A stretch of DNA of 64,000 nucleotides from Winogradskyella sp. J14-2. GTDB taxonomy: Bacteria; Bacteroidota; Bacteroidia; Flavobacteriales; Flavobacteriaceae. Below are positions 53,875 through 62,953 of the stretch, piece by piece (the stretch's first letter is position 1; the number at the start of each line of letters is the position of its first letter). Location: assembly GCF_001971725.1 (NCBI RefSeq), contig NZ_CP019388.1, forward strand, positions 2,418,001 to 2,482,000, written 5' to 3'. Under the pieces are notes generated by a model that made no database searches, was not told the origin of the DNA, and saw nothing but the letters and a program-made list of their open reading frames with translations. A program made the position numbers and the translations under genes.

Positions 53875-55110
53875 TTATATACGTATCAATTCTAATATTT
53901 GGATGACTGATCCTTTATTTTTTTCTATATATTTTTTATTTATTAAGCCTTGCTTAGCTCTTAAAGATGTGTCCGAAGTGAGGTGTTTTATTGCGGAGCT
54001 AAACTCTGACGATGTTGATACAGGTGTAACACCACCAAGTTTAATTAATGCCTTTGCTTCAGGAAATTTGTCATAATTTTTACCAATAATAATTGGTATG
54101 CCAAATACTGCAGGTTCTAGTACATTGTGTAGTCCTGTAGATCCTGCAGCTCCGCCTACATAAGCTATGTCAGCATAACTGTATACTCTGCTTAAGTAGC
54201 CTATTGTATCTAGGATAAATACATTATACTCAGAAAGCTTATTGTTTTCTATTTCAGAAAAGCAAATCAATTTAACTTTAATTTGTTTTTTAAGAGAAGT
54301 GATATAACTGGCCTTAATGTTATGTGGTGCAATAATAATTTTTAGGTTGTTAAACTCTAGACTGTTTATGTAATCTATATAAAGTTTATCATCCTCTGGC
54401 CAAGTACTTCCAAAGACAATACAGAGGTTATTGTCTTTAAAGTTTTCTATAAAATCTATAGAATTATCAGCTTTTAGTTGATTAGTGACTCTATCAAAAC
54501 GTGTATCTCCAGAGACGGAGACATTATTGTAGTTAATACGCTCTAGAAGTCGTTTTGAAGCTTCATTTTGAGTAAAAATATGATTAAATGCAAATAAAGC
54601 AGATTTTGTATAGCTACCATACCATTTAAAAAAACTTTGAGATTCTCTAAAAACAGCCGAAATAAGTATTGCTTTATGTTTTCTCTTTTTTAACTCTAGC
54701 AAAAAATTTGGCCATATCTCATATTTTACAAAAATGGTATAGTCTGGATTTACGATATCTAAGAAACGCTTAGCATTGGAATTAGTATCTAAGGGTAAGT
54801 AGACAACAACATCAGCAATTTTTGAATTCTTTCTTACTTCATAGCCAGAAGGTGAAAAAAAGGAAAGTACTACCTTAAAGTCTGGATGGTTTTTTACTAA
54901 TTGTTCAAAAACAGGCAGACCTTGCTCGTATTCACCAAGAGAAGCACAGTGAAACCAAAATGTCTTATCATTTTCGGTTATAGAAGATTTTAAGTTTTTA
55001 AAAGTTTCTTTTCTGCCATCAACGCCTTGCTTTAGTTTAGAGTTAAATAGGGCAAGAAGTTTTATGACTAAACCTGCAAAATAAATTCCTGTTGAATAGA
55101 GTAGTCTCAA
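53875..55110 (-). CDS. waaA: 3-deoxy-D-manno-octulosonic acid (KDO) transferase
   Basis: The product is 411 residues. It transfers KDO from CMP-KDO to lipid A precursor at the inner membrane in LPS synthesis. An N-terminal hydrophobic anchor (LLYSTGIYFAGLVIKLLALF) precedes FWFHCASLGEYEQGLPVFE, the conserved GEY motif with its Glu, and VVLSFFSPSGYEVRK. The second Rossmann domain shows IAYVGGAAGSTGLHNVLEPAVFGIPIIIGKNYDKFPEA, the strongest family signature. The start is TTG at 55110, as no ATG lies in frame nearby. Length is normal. Confidence 0.93.
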   Translation of the reverse strand: MRLLYSTGIYFAGLVIKLLALFNSKLKQGVDGRKETFKNLKSSITENDKTFWFHCASLGEYEQGLPVFEQLVKNHPDFKVVLSFFSPSGYEVRKNSKIADVVVYLPLDTNSNAKRFLDIVNPDYTIFVKYEIWPNFLLELKKRKHKAILISAVFRESQSFFKWYGSYTKSALFAFNHIFTQNEASKRLLERINYNNVSVSGDTRFDRVTNQLKADNSIDFIENFKDNNLCIVFGSTWPEDDKLYIDYINSLEFNNLKIIIAPHNIKASYITSLKKQIKVKLICFSEIENNKLSEYNVFILDTIGYLSRVYSYADIAYVGGAAGSTGLHNVLEPAVFGIPIIIGKNYDKFPEAKALIKLGGVTPVSTSSEFSSAIKHLTSDTSLRAKQGLINKKYIEKNKGSVIQILELIRI

Positions 55111-55237
55111 TAATTTAGATTTGTGCTAAAATACATTTCTTTCAATTAATTGCATTGGCTTAGCGGTTACAATTTTGTATTTTCGCCTATAGCATTGTTA
55201 AAAATGCATTTCAGAATTTATTATAATCCTTCACGGA

Positions 55238-56395
55238 ATGAGAAAAATACAAATGGTTGACCTTCAGAGTCAATATGCAAAAATAAAAAACGTTGTAGAT
55301 CCTTCAATTCAAGAAATTTTAGAAAGTGCAGCATTTATAAATGGGCCAAAGGTTCATCAATTTCAAGAGAACTTAGAAAACTATTTGGGTGTAAAACATG
55401 TTATACCATGTGCCAACGGTACAGATGCACTACAAATTGCAATGATGGGTCTAGGTCTTAAGCCAGGTGATGAGGTAATAACCGCAGATTTTACGTTTGC
55501 GGCTACGGTAGAGGTGATTGCCTTATTACAGTTAACCCCTGTTTTAGTAGATGTAGATCCTATAACTTTTAATATAGATGTAGCTGCTATTGAGAAAGCT
55601 ATTACTCCAAAAACCAAGGCTATTGTACCAGTACACTTATTTGGTTTAGCTGCAGATATGGATCCCATTATGGATTTAGCAAAAAAACATAATCTATATG
55701 TTATAGAAGACAATGCGCAAGGTATTGGTGCGTCCTACACCCACAAGGATGGTACTAAAACGAAAACGGGAGCCATCGGTGATGTTGCATCGACTTCATT
55801 TTTCCCTTCTAAAAATTTGGGGTGTTACGGAGATGGTGGTGCTATTTTTACAAACGACGATGATTTGGCTCATATTATAAGAGGTATCGTAAATCATGGT
55901 ATGTATAAAAGATATCACCACGACGTTGTTGGTGTAAATTCTAGATTAGATTCTATACAAGCAGCAGTTTTGGATGCAAAATTGCCACACTTAGATAGTT
56001 ATAACCAAGCAAGACGAAATGCTGCAAGAAAGTACACTGAAGCATTTAAAGATCATCCAAGCATTACCACACCATCAGGTAGAACAACCTGTGATGGTAT
56101 CTGTGATACTTGCGATTGCCATGTATTTCATCAATATACATTAAATCTAAAAGATGTAGATAGAGATGCTTTAGTTGCACATTTACAACAGCATAATATA
56201 CCTTGTGGTGTGTATTATCCAATTCCGCTTCACCTCCAGAAAGCGTACAAAGATGAGCGTTATAAAGAAGAAGATTTTGAAGTAACAAATCAGCTCGTTA
56301 AATCAGTAATTTCTTTACCAATGCATACAGAATTAGATGATGAACAGATTGATTTTATAACGTCTACAATTTTAAACTTTATAAACGAAAACTAA
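55238..56395 (+). CDS. DegT/DnrJ/EryC1/StrS family sugar aminotransferase
   Basis: The product is 385 residues, PLP-dependent and cytoplasmic. Typical motifs: MVDLQSQYAKIK at the N-terminus, CANGTDALQIAMMGLG, VITADFTFAATVEV, VPVHLFGLAADMD, VIEDNAQGIGASY, and the PLP-lysine in STSFFPSKNLGCYGDGGAIFT. A small Cys-rich insertion (TTCDGICDTCDCHVFHQY) before the last domain is seen in some members. These enzymes make amino sugars for LPS or glycans from UDP-4-keto- or 3-keto-sugars. galE follows four bases after its stop, so the pair is an operon for surface sugar nucleotides. Confidence 0.92.
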   Translation: MRKIQMVDLQSQYAKIKNVVDPSIQEILESAAFINGPKVHQFQENLENYLGVKHVIPCANGTDALQIAMMGLGLKPGDEVITADFTFAATVEVIALLQLTPVLVDVDPITFNIDVAAIEKAITPKTKAIVPVHLFGLAADMDPIMDLAKKHNLYVIEDNAQGIGASYTHKDGTKTKTGAIGDVASTSFFPSKNLGCYGDGGAIFTNDDDLAHIIRGIVNHGMYKRYHHDVVGVNSRLDSIQAAVLDAKLPHLDSYNQARRNAARKYTEAFKDHPSITTPSGRTTCDGICDTCDCHVFHQYTLNLKDVDRDALVAHLQQHNIPCGVYYPIPLHLQKAYKDERYKEEDFEVTNQLVKSVISLPMHTELDDEQIDFITSTILNFINEN

Positions 56396-56398
56396 AAA

Positions 56399-57418
56399 AT
56401 GAAAATACTTGTAACAGGTGGCTTAGGTTTTATTGGTTCGCACACAGTTGTAGAACTACAAAACGAAGGTTTTGAAGTGGTTATCATTGATAACCTCAGC
56501 AATTCTTCTATTGATGTATTAGATGGTATCACTGCAATTACTGGTGTAAAGCCGCATTTTGAAGAGCTAGACCTCAGAGTTAAGCCAGATGTTACTCAAT
56601 TTTTTAAAACCCATAGTGATATTGCTGGAGTTATTCATTTTGCAGCTAATAAAGCTGTTGGTGAGAGTGTAAAAGAGCCCTTAATGTATTACGAAAATAA
56701 TATTGGGACACTTGTTTATATGTTGCAAGAAGTTTCAAAATTAGATAAGCAAAACTTTATTTTTAGTTCATCATGTACTGTTTACGGTCAGGCGGATGAA
56801 CTACCTATTACTGAAAATGCGCCAATAAAACCTGCAGAATCTCCTTATGGTAACACAAAACAAATTGGCGAAGAAATCATCAGAGATACGTGTAAAATAA
56901 ATGATAAACTAAATAGTATAGCTTTAAGATATTTTAATCCCATAGGTGCGCATCCATCTGCAGAGATTGGAGAATTACCAATTGGTGTGCCACAAAATTT
57001 AGTGCCATATATAACGCAAACAGGTATTGGTATGCGCGAGCAATTATCAGTTTTTGGTGGCGATTATGAAACACCAGATGGTACATGTATAAGAGATTAC
57101 ATTCATGTTGTCGACTTAGCTAAAGCCCATGTTGTTGCATTAGAGCGATTGCTGGAAGAAAAAAATCTTTCAAATTACGAAGTCTTTAATTTAGGGACTG
57201 GAAAAGGAAGCTCAGTATTAGAAGTTATTCATTCTTTTGACAGGGTTTCAGGTAAAAGCTTAAAGTATCAAATTGTGGGTAGGCGAGAAGGTGACGTTAT
57301 TGCTGCTTATGCAGACACAACAAAGGCTAATGATGTTTTAGGTTGGAAAACAGAGCTCACTTTAGATGATGCTGTGGCCTCAGCTTGGAAGTGGGAACAG
57401 AAAATAAGAAATACCTAA
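56399..57418 (+). CDS. galE: UDP-glucose 4-epimerase
   Basis: The product is 339 residues. It interconverts UDP-glucose and UDP-galactose with bound NAD. The Rossmann motif is LVTGGLGFIGSHTVVEL; VIIDNLSNSS, VIHFAANKAVGES, the SSSCTVYG region with the catalytic Ser/Thr, and the YGNTK YxxxK pair follow. ALRYFNPIGAHPS and GTCIRDYIHVVDLA are distinctive for GalE. Length is normal. It begins four bases after the aminotransferase gene. Confidence 0.95.
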   Translation: MKILVTGGLGFIGSHTVVELQNEGFEVVIIDNLSNSSIDVLDGITAITGVKPHFEELDLRVKPDVTQFFKTHSDIAGVIHFAANKAVGESVKEPLMYYENNIGTLVYMLQEVSKLDKQNFIFSSSCTVYGQADELPITENAPIKPAESPYGNTKQIGEEIIRDTCKINDKLNSIALRYFNPIGAHPSAEIGELPIGVPQNLVPYITQTGIGMREQLSVFGGDYETPDGTCIRDYIHVVDLAKAHVVALERLLEEKNLSNYEVFNLGTGKGSSVLEVIHSFDRVSGKSLKYQIVGRREGDVIAAYADTTKANDVLGWKTELTLDDAVASAWKWEQKIRNT

Positions 57419-57429
57419 AACCAACAACT

Positions 57430-58707
57430 ATGAAAACGCGACTCAGTATTTTAACATTTTTATTTGCAATTGTTTTAACAGCGCAAAACACTTATCTGCA
57501 TTGTGGAAAATTAATAGATACTGAGTCTGGTAAAGTGCTTACTGAGCAAACAATTATAGTTTCAGGGAATAAAATTGTTTCGGTTAATAAGGGTTATCTA
57601 AATCTAGAAAACACTGAAGACACTCTTGTGGATTTAAAATCTAAAACCGTAATGCCTGGTCTAATAGATATGCATGTGCATATTGAAAGTGAAACCAACC
57701 CTAAATCATATCTTGAAGATTATACATTAAATGATGCTGATCTTGCTTTTAATTCTGTAAAGTATGCAGAAGTTACTCTAATGAATGGATTTACAACTGT
57801 CAGAGATTTAGGCGGTACAGGTGTTAATGTGTCTTTAAGAAATGCAATAAACGCAGGAAAAGTAAAAGGACCGAGAATTTTTACAGCAGAAAAAGCTCTG
57901 GCTACTACTGGTGGTCATGCAGATCCTACAAATGGCGCAAGTAGAGATTTAATGGGTAATCCTGGTCCTAAAGAAGGAGTAGTGAATGGAGTGGACGATG
58001 CCAAAAAAGCAGTAAGGCAGCGTTATAAAAATGGTGCAGATCTTATAAAAATAACAGCAACAGGAGGTGTGCTAAGTGTTGCAAAAAGCGGTCAGAATCC
58101 ACAATTTACTGTTGAAGAAATTAAGGCTATTTGTGAAACAGCTAAAGATTACGGATTCCATGTGGCAGCCCATGCTCATGGTGATGAAGGTATGCAACGT
58201 GCCATTTTGGGTGGTGTAAAAACTATAGAGCACGGTACTCTTATGAGCTCTGAAACCATGGAGCTTATGAAAAAGCATGATGTTTACTTAGTGCCAACCA
58301 TTACAGCAGGTAAATTTGTATCTGATAAAGCTAAAATATCAGGCTACTATCCAGAAGTTGTAGTTCCAAAAGCCTTAGATATAGGTCCAAAGATTCAAGA
58401 TATGTTTGGCAGAGCTTATAAAGCTGGTGTTGGTATTGCTTTTGGAACGGATGCGGCAGTTTTTTATCATGGAGAAAACGGAAAGGAATTTGGTTATATG
58501 GTTGAAGCAGGAATGCCAGCAATGGAAACTATACAAAGCGCTACAATTACCAATGCAATGATTCTTAAAAAGGAAGAACAGCTTGGCCAAATAAAAGAAG
58601 GGTTTTTAGCAGATATTATTGCAGTTAACGATGATCCTACAAAAAACATCTCTACAATGGAAAATGTGGTTTTTGTAATGAAAGAAGGCATTATTTATAA
58701 AAACTAG
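57430..58707 (+). CDS. exported amidohydrolase (imidazolonepropionase-like), distant third paralogue
   Basis: The product is 425 residues from the ATG at 57430. An in-frame start at 57385 inside galE would add 15 residues ahead of the signal peptide MKTRLSILTFLFAIVLTAQ and is unlikely. Metal site HxH is in LIDMHVHIES; the Lys is in ADLIKITATGG; His residues are in VAAHAHGDEG and TIEHGTLMS; the Asp is in IAFGTDAAVFYHG. GGHADPTNGASR and ADIIAVNDDPTKNI are also typical. It is related to the two tandem copies at 15330-18059 but clearly diverged. The substrate is unknown; secreted dipeptidases are the closest type. It starts 11 bases after galE. Confidence 0.87.
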   Translation: MKTRLSILTFLFAIVLTAQNTYLHCGKLIDTESGKVLTEQTIIVSGNKIVSVNKGYLNLENTEDTLVDLKSKTVMPGLIDMHVHIESETNPKSYLEDYTLNDADLAFNSVKYAEVTLMNGFTTVRDLGGTGVNVSLRNAINAGKVKGPRIFTAEKALATTGGHADPTNGASRDLMGNPGPKEGVVNGVDDAKKAVRQRYKNGADLIKITATGGVLSVAKSGQNPQFTVEEIKAICETAKDYGFHVAAHAHGDEGMQRAILGGVKTIEHGTLMSSETMELMKKHDVYLVPTITAGKFVSDKAKISGYYPEVVVPKALDIGPKIQDMFGRAYKAGVGIAFGTDAAVFYHGENGKEFGYMVEAGMPAMETIQSATITNAMILKKEEQLGQIKEGFLADIIAVNDDPTKNISTMENVVFVMKEGIIYKN

Positions 58708-58896
58708 GTAAATTATAATATTTTCGGATTATAAAACTCTTAATGAAGTAGCACATCCATTAAGAATATAATAAGTTTTTTAGTGTCTGATTTTCAATAT
58801 GATAATCAGAAAAAGGCTTAACTAGGATTTAACATTTATTTCTTGGGATTGCTTCTAAGTCTTTGTTGTTTTGTATTTAATGATAATTGATTTACA

Positions 58897-59088
58897 ATGA
58901 AATTGATAAGTATTAAGAGAGAAACAAAGCAAGAAGGGAGATTTTCAAAAAAGATGGGAGTGCTATCTACAAAAGTCACTTACATAAAAAAACAATTCTT
59001 AAGCATTCCTTACAAAACTCTTCATAAATACCGCGAAACTTATTACGGAGAGGTTAAAGACTGCGAAGATTGTCAGTTAGCACGTTAG
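58897..59088 (+). CDS. small conserved basic protein, function unknown
   Basis: The product is 63 residues with 15 Lys/Arg and a C-terminal VKDCEDCQLAR with a C-x-x-C pair. The sequence FSKKMGVLSTKVTYIKKQFLSIPYKTLHKYRETYYGEVKDC looks like an orderly conserved small protein rather than random sequence, with no signal peptide or membrane segment. I do not know a function. It is isolated, with 189 bases of gene-free sequence before it and the convergent lspA after it. Confidence 0.55.
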   Translation: MKLISIKRETKQEGRFSKKMGVLSTKVTYIKKQFLSIPYKTLHKYRETYYGEVKDCEDCQLAR

Positions 59089-59095
59089 TATAAAT

Positions 59096-59584
59096 CTACA
59101 CTGTTTTTTTTTCTTTTTTAAAAAGTCCACTGTATAATAGTATAATCATACCTGTGGTAACGGAGATGTCTGCTACATTAAAAATCCCTGTTTTAAAAAT
59201 ACCACCTAAGTCTATAAAAAAGAAATCTGTGACTTTACCAAATACAATGCGATCAAAAACATTGGCTATACCACCACCAACAATACAACAGAAGGCAATA
59301 AGGCTTAAGCGATCTAATTCCTTTGTTTTAATAATGTAGTATATAACATATCCTAAAACTATAGTTGGTAATATTAATAAAAAAATCACTCTCAAAGTAG
59401 GGTTCATATCACTACCCATACCAAGAAAAGCACCCTTGTTGTATACATTGGTAAGGATAAATTTATCACCAATTAATTCTATGACTTCCCTAAGTTCAAT
59501 GTTTGCCCTTACATAGACCTTTGAGATTTGATCTATAGCAATATTAAAAACTATCAGAAGAACAATAAAAATGGTTCTATTCAA
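59096..59584 (-). CDS. lspA: lipoprotein signal peptidase (signal peptidase II)
   Basis: The product is 162 residues. It cleaves the signal peptide of prolipoproteins at the inner membrane and is needed by the many lipoproteins in this window. Four membrane helices are visible. The catalytic and conserved parts are IDQISKVYVRANI, NVYNKGAFLGMGSD, and IVGGGIANVFDRIVFGKVTDFFFIDLGG, containing the two catalytic Asp residues (DR and TDFF), then FNVADISVTTGMIIL. The start is TTG at 59584, 11 bases downstream of the fabD stop; no ATG is available in frame. Confidence 0.93.
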   Translation of the reverse strand: MNRTIFIVLLIVFNIAIDQISKVYVRANIELREVIELIGDKFILTNVYNKGAFLGMGSDMNPTLRVIFLLILPTIVLGYVIYYIIKTKELDRLSLIAFCCIVGGGIANVFDRIVFGKVTDFFFIDLGGIFKTGIFNVADISVTTGMIILLYSGLFKKEKKTV

Positions 59585-59595
59585 AACAGAAAATA

Positions 59596-60489
59596 TTAAG
59601 CGTTAGTTTCAAAAGTAGCGGAAGATGTTATTGCTTCTCTGTTAATTTTCTTTACTAATCCTTGTAAAACTTTACCAGGACCAACTTCTGTAAAGTGTGT
59701 AGCACCATCTGCTATCATTTGTTGTACAGATTGTGTCCAACGTACAGGTGCAGTTAGCTGAGAAATTAGATTGGCTTTTATTTCATTCTCATCAGTAATA
59801 GCAGAAGCCGTTACATTTTGATAAATTGGGCAATTTGGTTTACTAAAAGTTGTGTTTTCTATAGCTGCAGCTAATTCTTCACGAGCAGGTTCCATCATGG
59901 GAGAATGGAATGCGCCACCAACAGGCAATACCAATGCACGTCTTGCACCTTCTTCTTTAAGAGCTTCACAAGCTTTGTTTACAGCTTCAACTTCACCAGA
60001 AATAACTAATTGACCAGGACAATTATAATTAGCAGCTACAACAACACCTTCTGTCATTGCACATATTTTCTCAACCACATCATCATCTAAACCTAAAACA
60101 GCGGCCATTGTACTTGGTTGTAATTCACATGCTTTTTGCATCGCTTGGGCACGTTGAGATACCAATTTTAAGCCATCCTCAAAAGTTAAAGCTCCAGCAG
60201 CTACTAATGCAGAAAACTCACCAAGTGAGTGACCTGCGACCATATCTGGTTTAAAGTTATCTCCTAAAGTTTTTGCTAAAATTACTGAGTGTAAAAATAT
60301 GGCAGGTTGTGTAACTTTGGTTTGTTTTAGATCTTCAGCAGAACCTTCAAACATAATATCTGTAATAGAAAAACCGAGTATATGATTGGCTTTTTCAAAA
60401 AATTCTTGCGCTAAAGGTGAGTTTTCATAGAGGTCTAAGCCCATCCCTGAAAACTGAGCACCTTGACCTGGAAATACATATGCATTCAT
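59596..60489 (-). CDS. fabD: malonyl-CoA:acyl carrier protein transacylase
   Basis: The product is 297 residues, cytoplasmic, moving malonyl from CoA to ACP for fatty acid synthesis. AYVFPGQGAQFSGMG is the N-terminal GQGAQ motif. The nucleophile Ser lies in VAGHSLGEFSALVAAGAL. Catalytic His is in GGAFHSPMMEPA. VVISGEVEAVNKA and FTEVGPGKVLQGLVKKI are further family segments. Length is normal. lspA follows closely on the same strand. Confidence 0.95.
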   Translation of the reverse strand: MNAYVFPGQGAQFSGMGLDLYENSPLAQEFFEKANHILGFSITDIMFEGSAEDLKQTKVTQPAIFLHSVILAKTLGDNFKPDMVAGHSLGEFSALVAAGALTFEDGLKLVSQRAQAMQKACELQPSTMAAVLGLDDDVVEKICAMTEGVVVAANYNCPGQLVISGEVEAVNKACEALKEEGARRALVLPVGGAFHSPMMEPAREELAAAIENTTFSKPNCPIYQNVTASAITDENEIKANLISQLTAPVRWTQSVQQMIADGATHFTEVGPGKVLQGLVKKINREAITSSATFETNA

Positions 60490-60524
60490 GTGACTAATTT
60501 TTAGTGCTGCAAAAATATGAATAT

Positions 60525-61457
60525 TTATCTTCTCTCATAAGTAATAAAAGAAAATGCATAGTTATGGTCTTCATCAGCTTCATGAGTTTCTCTGTTAATC
60601 TCTTTCCAAATTTTTGAATCTACTTCTGGGAAATAAGTGTCTGCACCTTCAAACGTTGCGTGTACACGAGTTAGTTCTAGTTTATCAGCTATGTTTATGG
60701 ATTGTTTATAGATTTCACCTCCACCAATAATAAAGGGTTGATTGTCTTTTCTTGCTGCGTCAAGAGCATCTTCAAGATTATTTACAATAATAACTCCTTC
60801 TGGTGCTTTGTAGTTGTTTTGCCTAGTAATAACAATGTGTGTACGGTTCGGCAACGGTTTTGGGAAACTTTCAAAAGTTTTGCGTCCCATAATAATATGG
60901 TGACCTGATGTGAGTTTTTTAAATCGTTTTAGATCATTACTAAGGTGCCAAATTAGGTCGTTGTCTTTTCCAATAGCATTATCTTCACCAGCAGCTACAA
61001 TGATGGTTAACTCATTGGAGTTTTTTTTTTCTTCAGATTTAGTATCTGGATGCGTTTCATTATAGGCTTGTGATTGCGCAATTTTACGCTCTTCTTTTAA
61101 AAAGCCCTCTTTTAACTTATCAATGCGGTTTTGCTGTTGGCTTACTAGCTTATCTAATTGTTGTTTTTCCCAATCCTTGCCCATAAACTTATTGGTGATA
61201 AAAACATTAATAAAGTGATATACAAATAAGAACAACCAAATAAGTATGGCATATACAAACCAATTAATACCAGCTATAGTAAAATCGTTACCAATACCAA
61301 GAACGGTATTTGCCAGAATTAAGAAAACGGCACCAATAAGAAATACAACAAAATGAATGTATAAACGCTTCTTTTGTCTTATGCGTTTTTGTGCGTATTC
61401 AATGAGTTCTAATTGGTCTTTATCTATTGTTGAAACTTGTTTTTTCTTTCCAAACAT
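60525..61457 (-). CDS. folA: fusion of a 2TM membrane domain with dihydrofolate reductase
   Basis: The product is 310 residues. The start is ATG at 61457 (MFGKKKQVS); the frame runs to a TTG at 61511, which is less likely. Residues about 20-105 are a 2TM domain: basic IRQKKRLYIHFVVFLIGAVFLIL, a second span FVYAILIWLFLFVYHF, then a charged coiled coil (about 110-145). Residues about 150-310 are a complete DHFR: LTIIVAAGEDNAIGKDNDLIWHLSNDLKRFK, HHIIMGRKTFESFPKPLPNRTHIVIT, PFIIGGGEIYKQSI and ADTYFPEVD. DHFR makes tetrahydrofolate and is normally soluble. Here it is tied to the inner membrane. thyA, which consumes methylene-tetrahydrofolate, is encoded nearby. Confidence 0.9.
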   Translation of the reverse strand: MFGKKKQVSTIDKDQLELIEYAQKRIRQKKRLYIHFVVFLIGAVFLILANTVLGIGNDFTIAGINWFVYAILIWLFLFVYHFINVFITNKFMGKDWEKQQLDKLVSQQQNRIDKLKEGFLKEERKIAQSQAYNETHPDTKSEEKKNSNELTIIVAAGEDNAIGKDNDLIWHLSNDLKRFKKLTSGHHIIMGRKTFESFPKPLPNRTHIVITRQNNYKAPEGVIIVNNLEDALDAARKDNQPFIIGGGEIYKQSINIADKLELTRVHATFEGADTYFPEVDSKIWKEINRETHEADEDHNYAFSFITYERR

Positions 61458-61743
61458 AAGTCTAAAATTATCCGATAAAGATACTTCTTTTTCACTAAAA
61501 CGATATCGCAATCACTATGGAATTTATTTATGCCGTGTTCGCAAACGATATCGTTGATTATCAGGTAATAAGCAGTGTTTTTTTTATTATTGATATTACA
61601 GATTTTGCCATAAATAATTATAGAGTTTATCAAAAAGTAAAGGCTATTTTATTAAATTGATAATTCTTTCATTTAAAGTGAGTTAAACCGTTCCCTCTGG
61701 TTTTTTCTTTTATATTTTTGAAGCATTATTTAAAACTATAATT

Positions 61744-62040
61744 ATGGCAATTAAAAAGCAGTATTTAAAAAGTAAGCCAGTTTGTAAGGTAACATTTTCT
61801 GTTCCTGCAGAGGAGGCAAAAAGTGTAGCAGTTGTTGGAAGCTTTAACGAGTGGAATACTGAAGCTACAGAATTAAAGAAATTAAAGAACGGTACATTTA
61901 AGGGTACTGTAGATTTAGAGAGTGATAACTCTTATGAGTTTAGATACGTTGTTGACGGTAAATACGTTAATGATGAGCAAGCAGACGCATATGCATGGAA
62001 TGACTATGCAGGTGCCGAAAATGGTGTGTTGAATTTGTAA
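61744..62040 (+). CDS. small CBM48/isoamylase early-set-type glycogen-binding protein
   Basis: The product is 98 residues, all one domain without signal peptide. KVTFSVPAEEAKSVAVVGSFNEWNTEATELKKLKNGTFKGTVDL and YEFRYVVDGKYVNDEQADAYAWNDYAG are the family sequence, where the FNEW Trp and the late Tyr/Lys residues form the usual starch/glycogen site. Standalone early-set domains are common in Bacteroidota and are thought to bind alpha-glucan or to serve as regulatory subunits in the cytoplasm. It ends in a terminator shared with the convergent gene. TATTTTTG at 61713-61720 is a possible -7 element. Confidence 0.85.
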   Translation: MAIKKQYLKSKPVCKVTFSVPAEEAKSVAVVGSFNEWNTEATELKKLKNGTFKGTVDLESDNSYEFRYVVDGKYVNDEQADAYAWNDYAGAENGVLNL

Positions 62041-62064
62041 TATTCCTTTATAAATTAATGTATT

Positions 62065-62100
62065 AAAAAGGTGTTTCTTTCTACAAGAAACTCCTTTTTA
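62065..62100 (+). terminator. intrinsic terminator, probably bidirectional
   Basis: AAAAGG-x-GTTTCTT pairs with AAGAAAC-x-CCTTTT over a 5-base loop with one mismatch. A and T tracts flank it on the two sides. It lies between convergent genes. Confidence 0.7.
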
Positions 62101-62105
62101 TGATA

Positions 62106-62945
62106 TTAATCAGGTACAGCAAAAACTATTGGAATTGAAAAGGGTACCACTACAGGCTCACCTCTTTGATAACCTGGTTTTGTTAATTTTGGTATTTTCC
62201 CAATAACTCTTATGGCTTCTTTTTCTATACCAGGATGTGGACCTCTGGCTTGTATATCTTTTACTCGTCCTTTTTTATCGATTTTAAAGACGACATAGAT
62301 GCGTTGAATACCAGGATCTAACCTATACTTTTTTGCTAGTTTAACTTTAAAGTTTTTTGATATAACGGCTCTTACTTTATCGCTCATACATTTTTTTAAA
62401 TCCTCATTGCTCAAGCTTTCATCACATCCCTTATAAATCGGAACTTTCTCTATGATATCAAAAGGCACCTCGTCTGGTGTGTAACCTAAAATAGGAACAA
62501 TAGTGTCTTTAGCTTTGTCTAGATAAAAACCAAATAAATTTCTTGCGCTTTGGGCTACACCATTGTTATATCTGTCTAATACAGGTTTAACAACAGGGAT
62601 ACTGTCTAATAAATACCTTAAACCTTCAACTCTGTTGCTTGCTGGGTTCGAAATCCTAGAATAATGTTTAACAACCTTCCCTTGTTCGTCATATAGTATA
62701 TTGGCGCTAACGGTTACGGTGTCCTTTTTAGCTTCTAGGAAGATGGAATCCTTTAATAATTTTCTGTTAATGTGTTTCGCTAAAAACTCATGAAAAGAAA
62801 TCTCATAGCAATGCTCTAAATCTTTAGAGTCTTCACAGCCCTTGTAAGCAACAAATGATCTTTTAAAAAGATTTGGTTGAGGCTTTTGAGCGCTACAAAA
62901 ATTTATTGAGATAAACAGAAAAATAAATAGCTTAATATACTTCAT
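62106..62945 (-). CDS. periplasmic protein with two TonB C-terminal-like domains
   Basis: The product is 279 residues. A cleavable signal peptide (KLFIFLFISINFCSAQ) suggests a soluble periplasmic protein, unlike true TonB, which has an uncleaved anchor. The C-terminal 110 residues (VPIYKGCDESLSNEDLKKCMSDKVRAVISKNF, IQRIYVVFKIDKKGRVKDIQARGPHPGIEKEAIRVIGKIPKLTKPGYQRGEPVVVPFSIPIVF) are a TonB_C domain as used in Bacteroidota. The first half repeats a weaker version (SFVAYKGCEDSKDLEHCYEISFHEFL...). The YKGC...C motif is typical of this group. Its partner and role are unknown. It is followed upstream by thyA, eight bases away. Confidence 0.8.
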   Translation of the reverse strand: MKYIKLFIFLFISINFCSAQKPQPNLFKRSFVAYKGCEDSKDLEHCYEISFHEFLAKHINRKLLKDSIFLEAKKDTVTVSANILYDEQGKVVKHYSRISNPASNRVEGLRYLLDSIPVVKPVLDRYNNGVAQSARNLFGFYLDKAKDTIVPILGYTPDEVPFDIIEKVPIYKGCDESLSNEDLKKCMSDKVRAVISKNFKVKLAKKYRLDPGIQRIYVVFKIDKKGRVKDIQARGPHPGIEKEAIRVIGKIPKLTKPGYQRGEPVVVPFSIPIVFAVPD

Positions 62946-62953
62946 GTTAATAT

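Noticed and set aside
57385..57429. Longer start of the third amidohydrolase inside galE
   Set aside because: It would place charged residues before a clear signal peptide that begins at the ATG at 57430.
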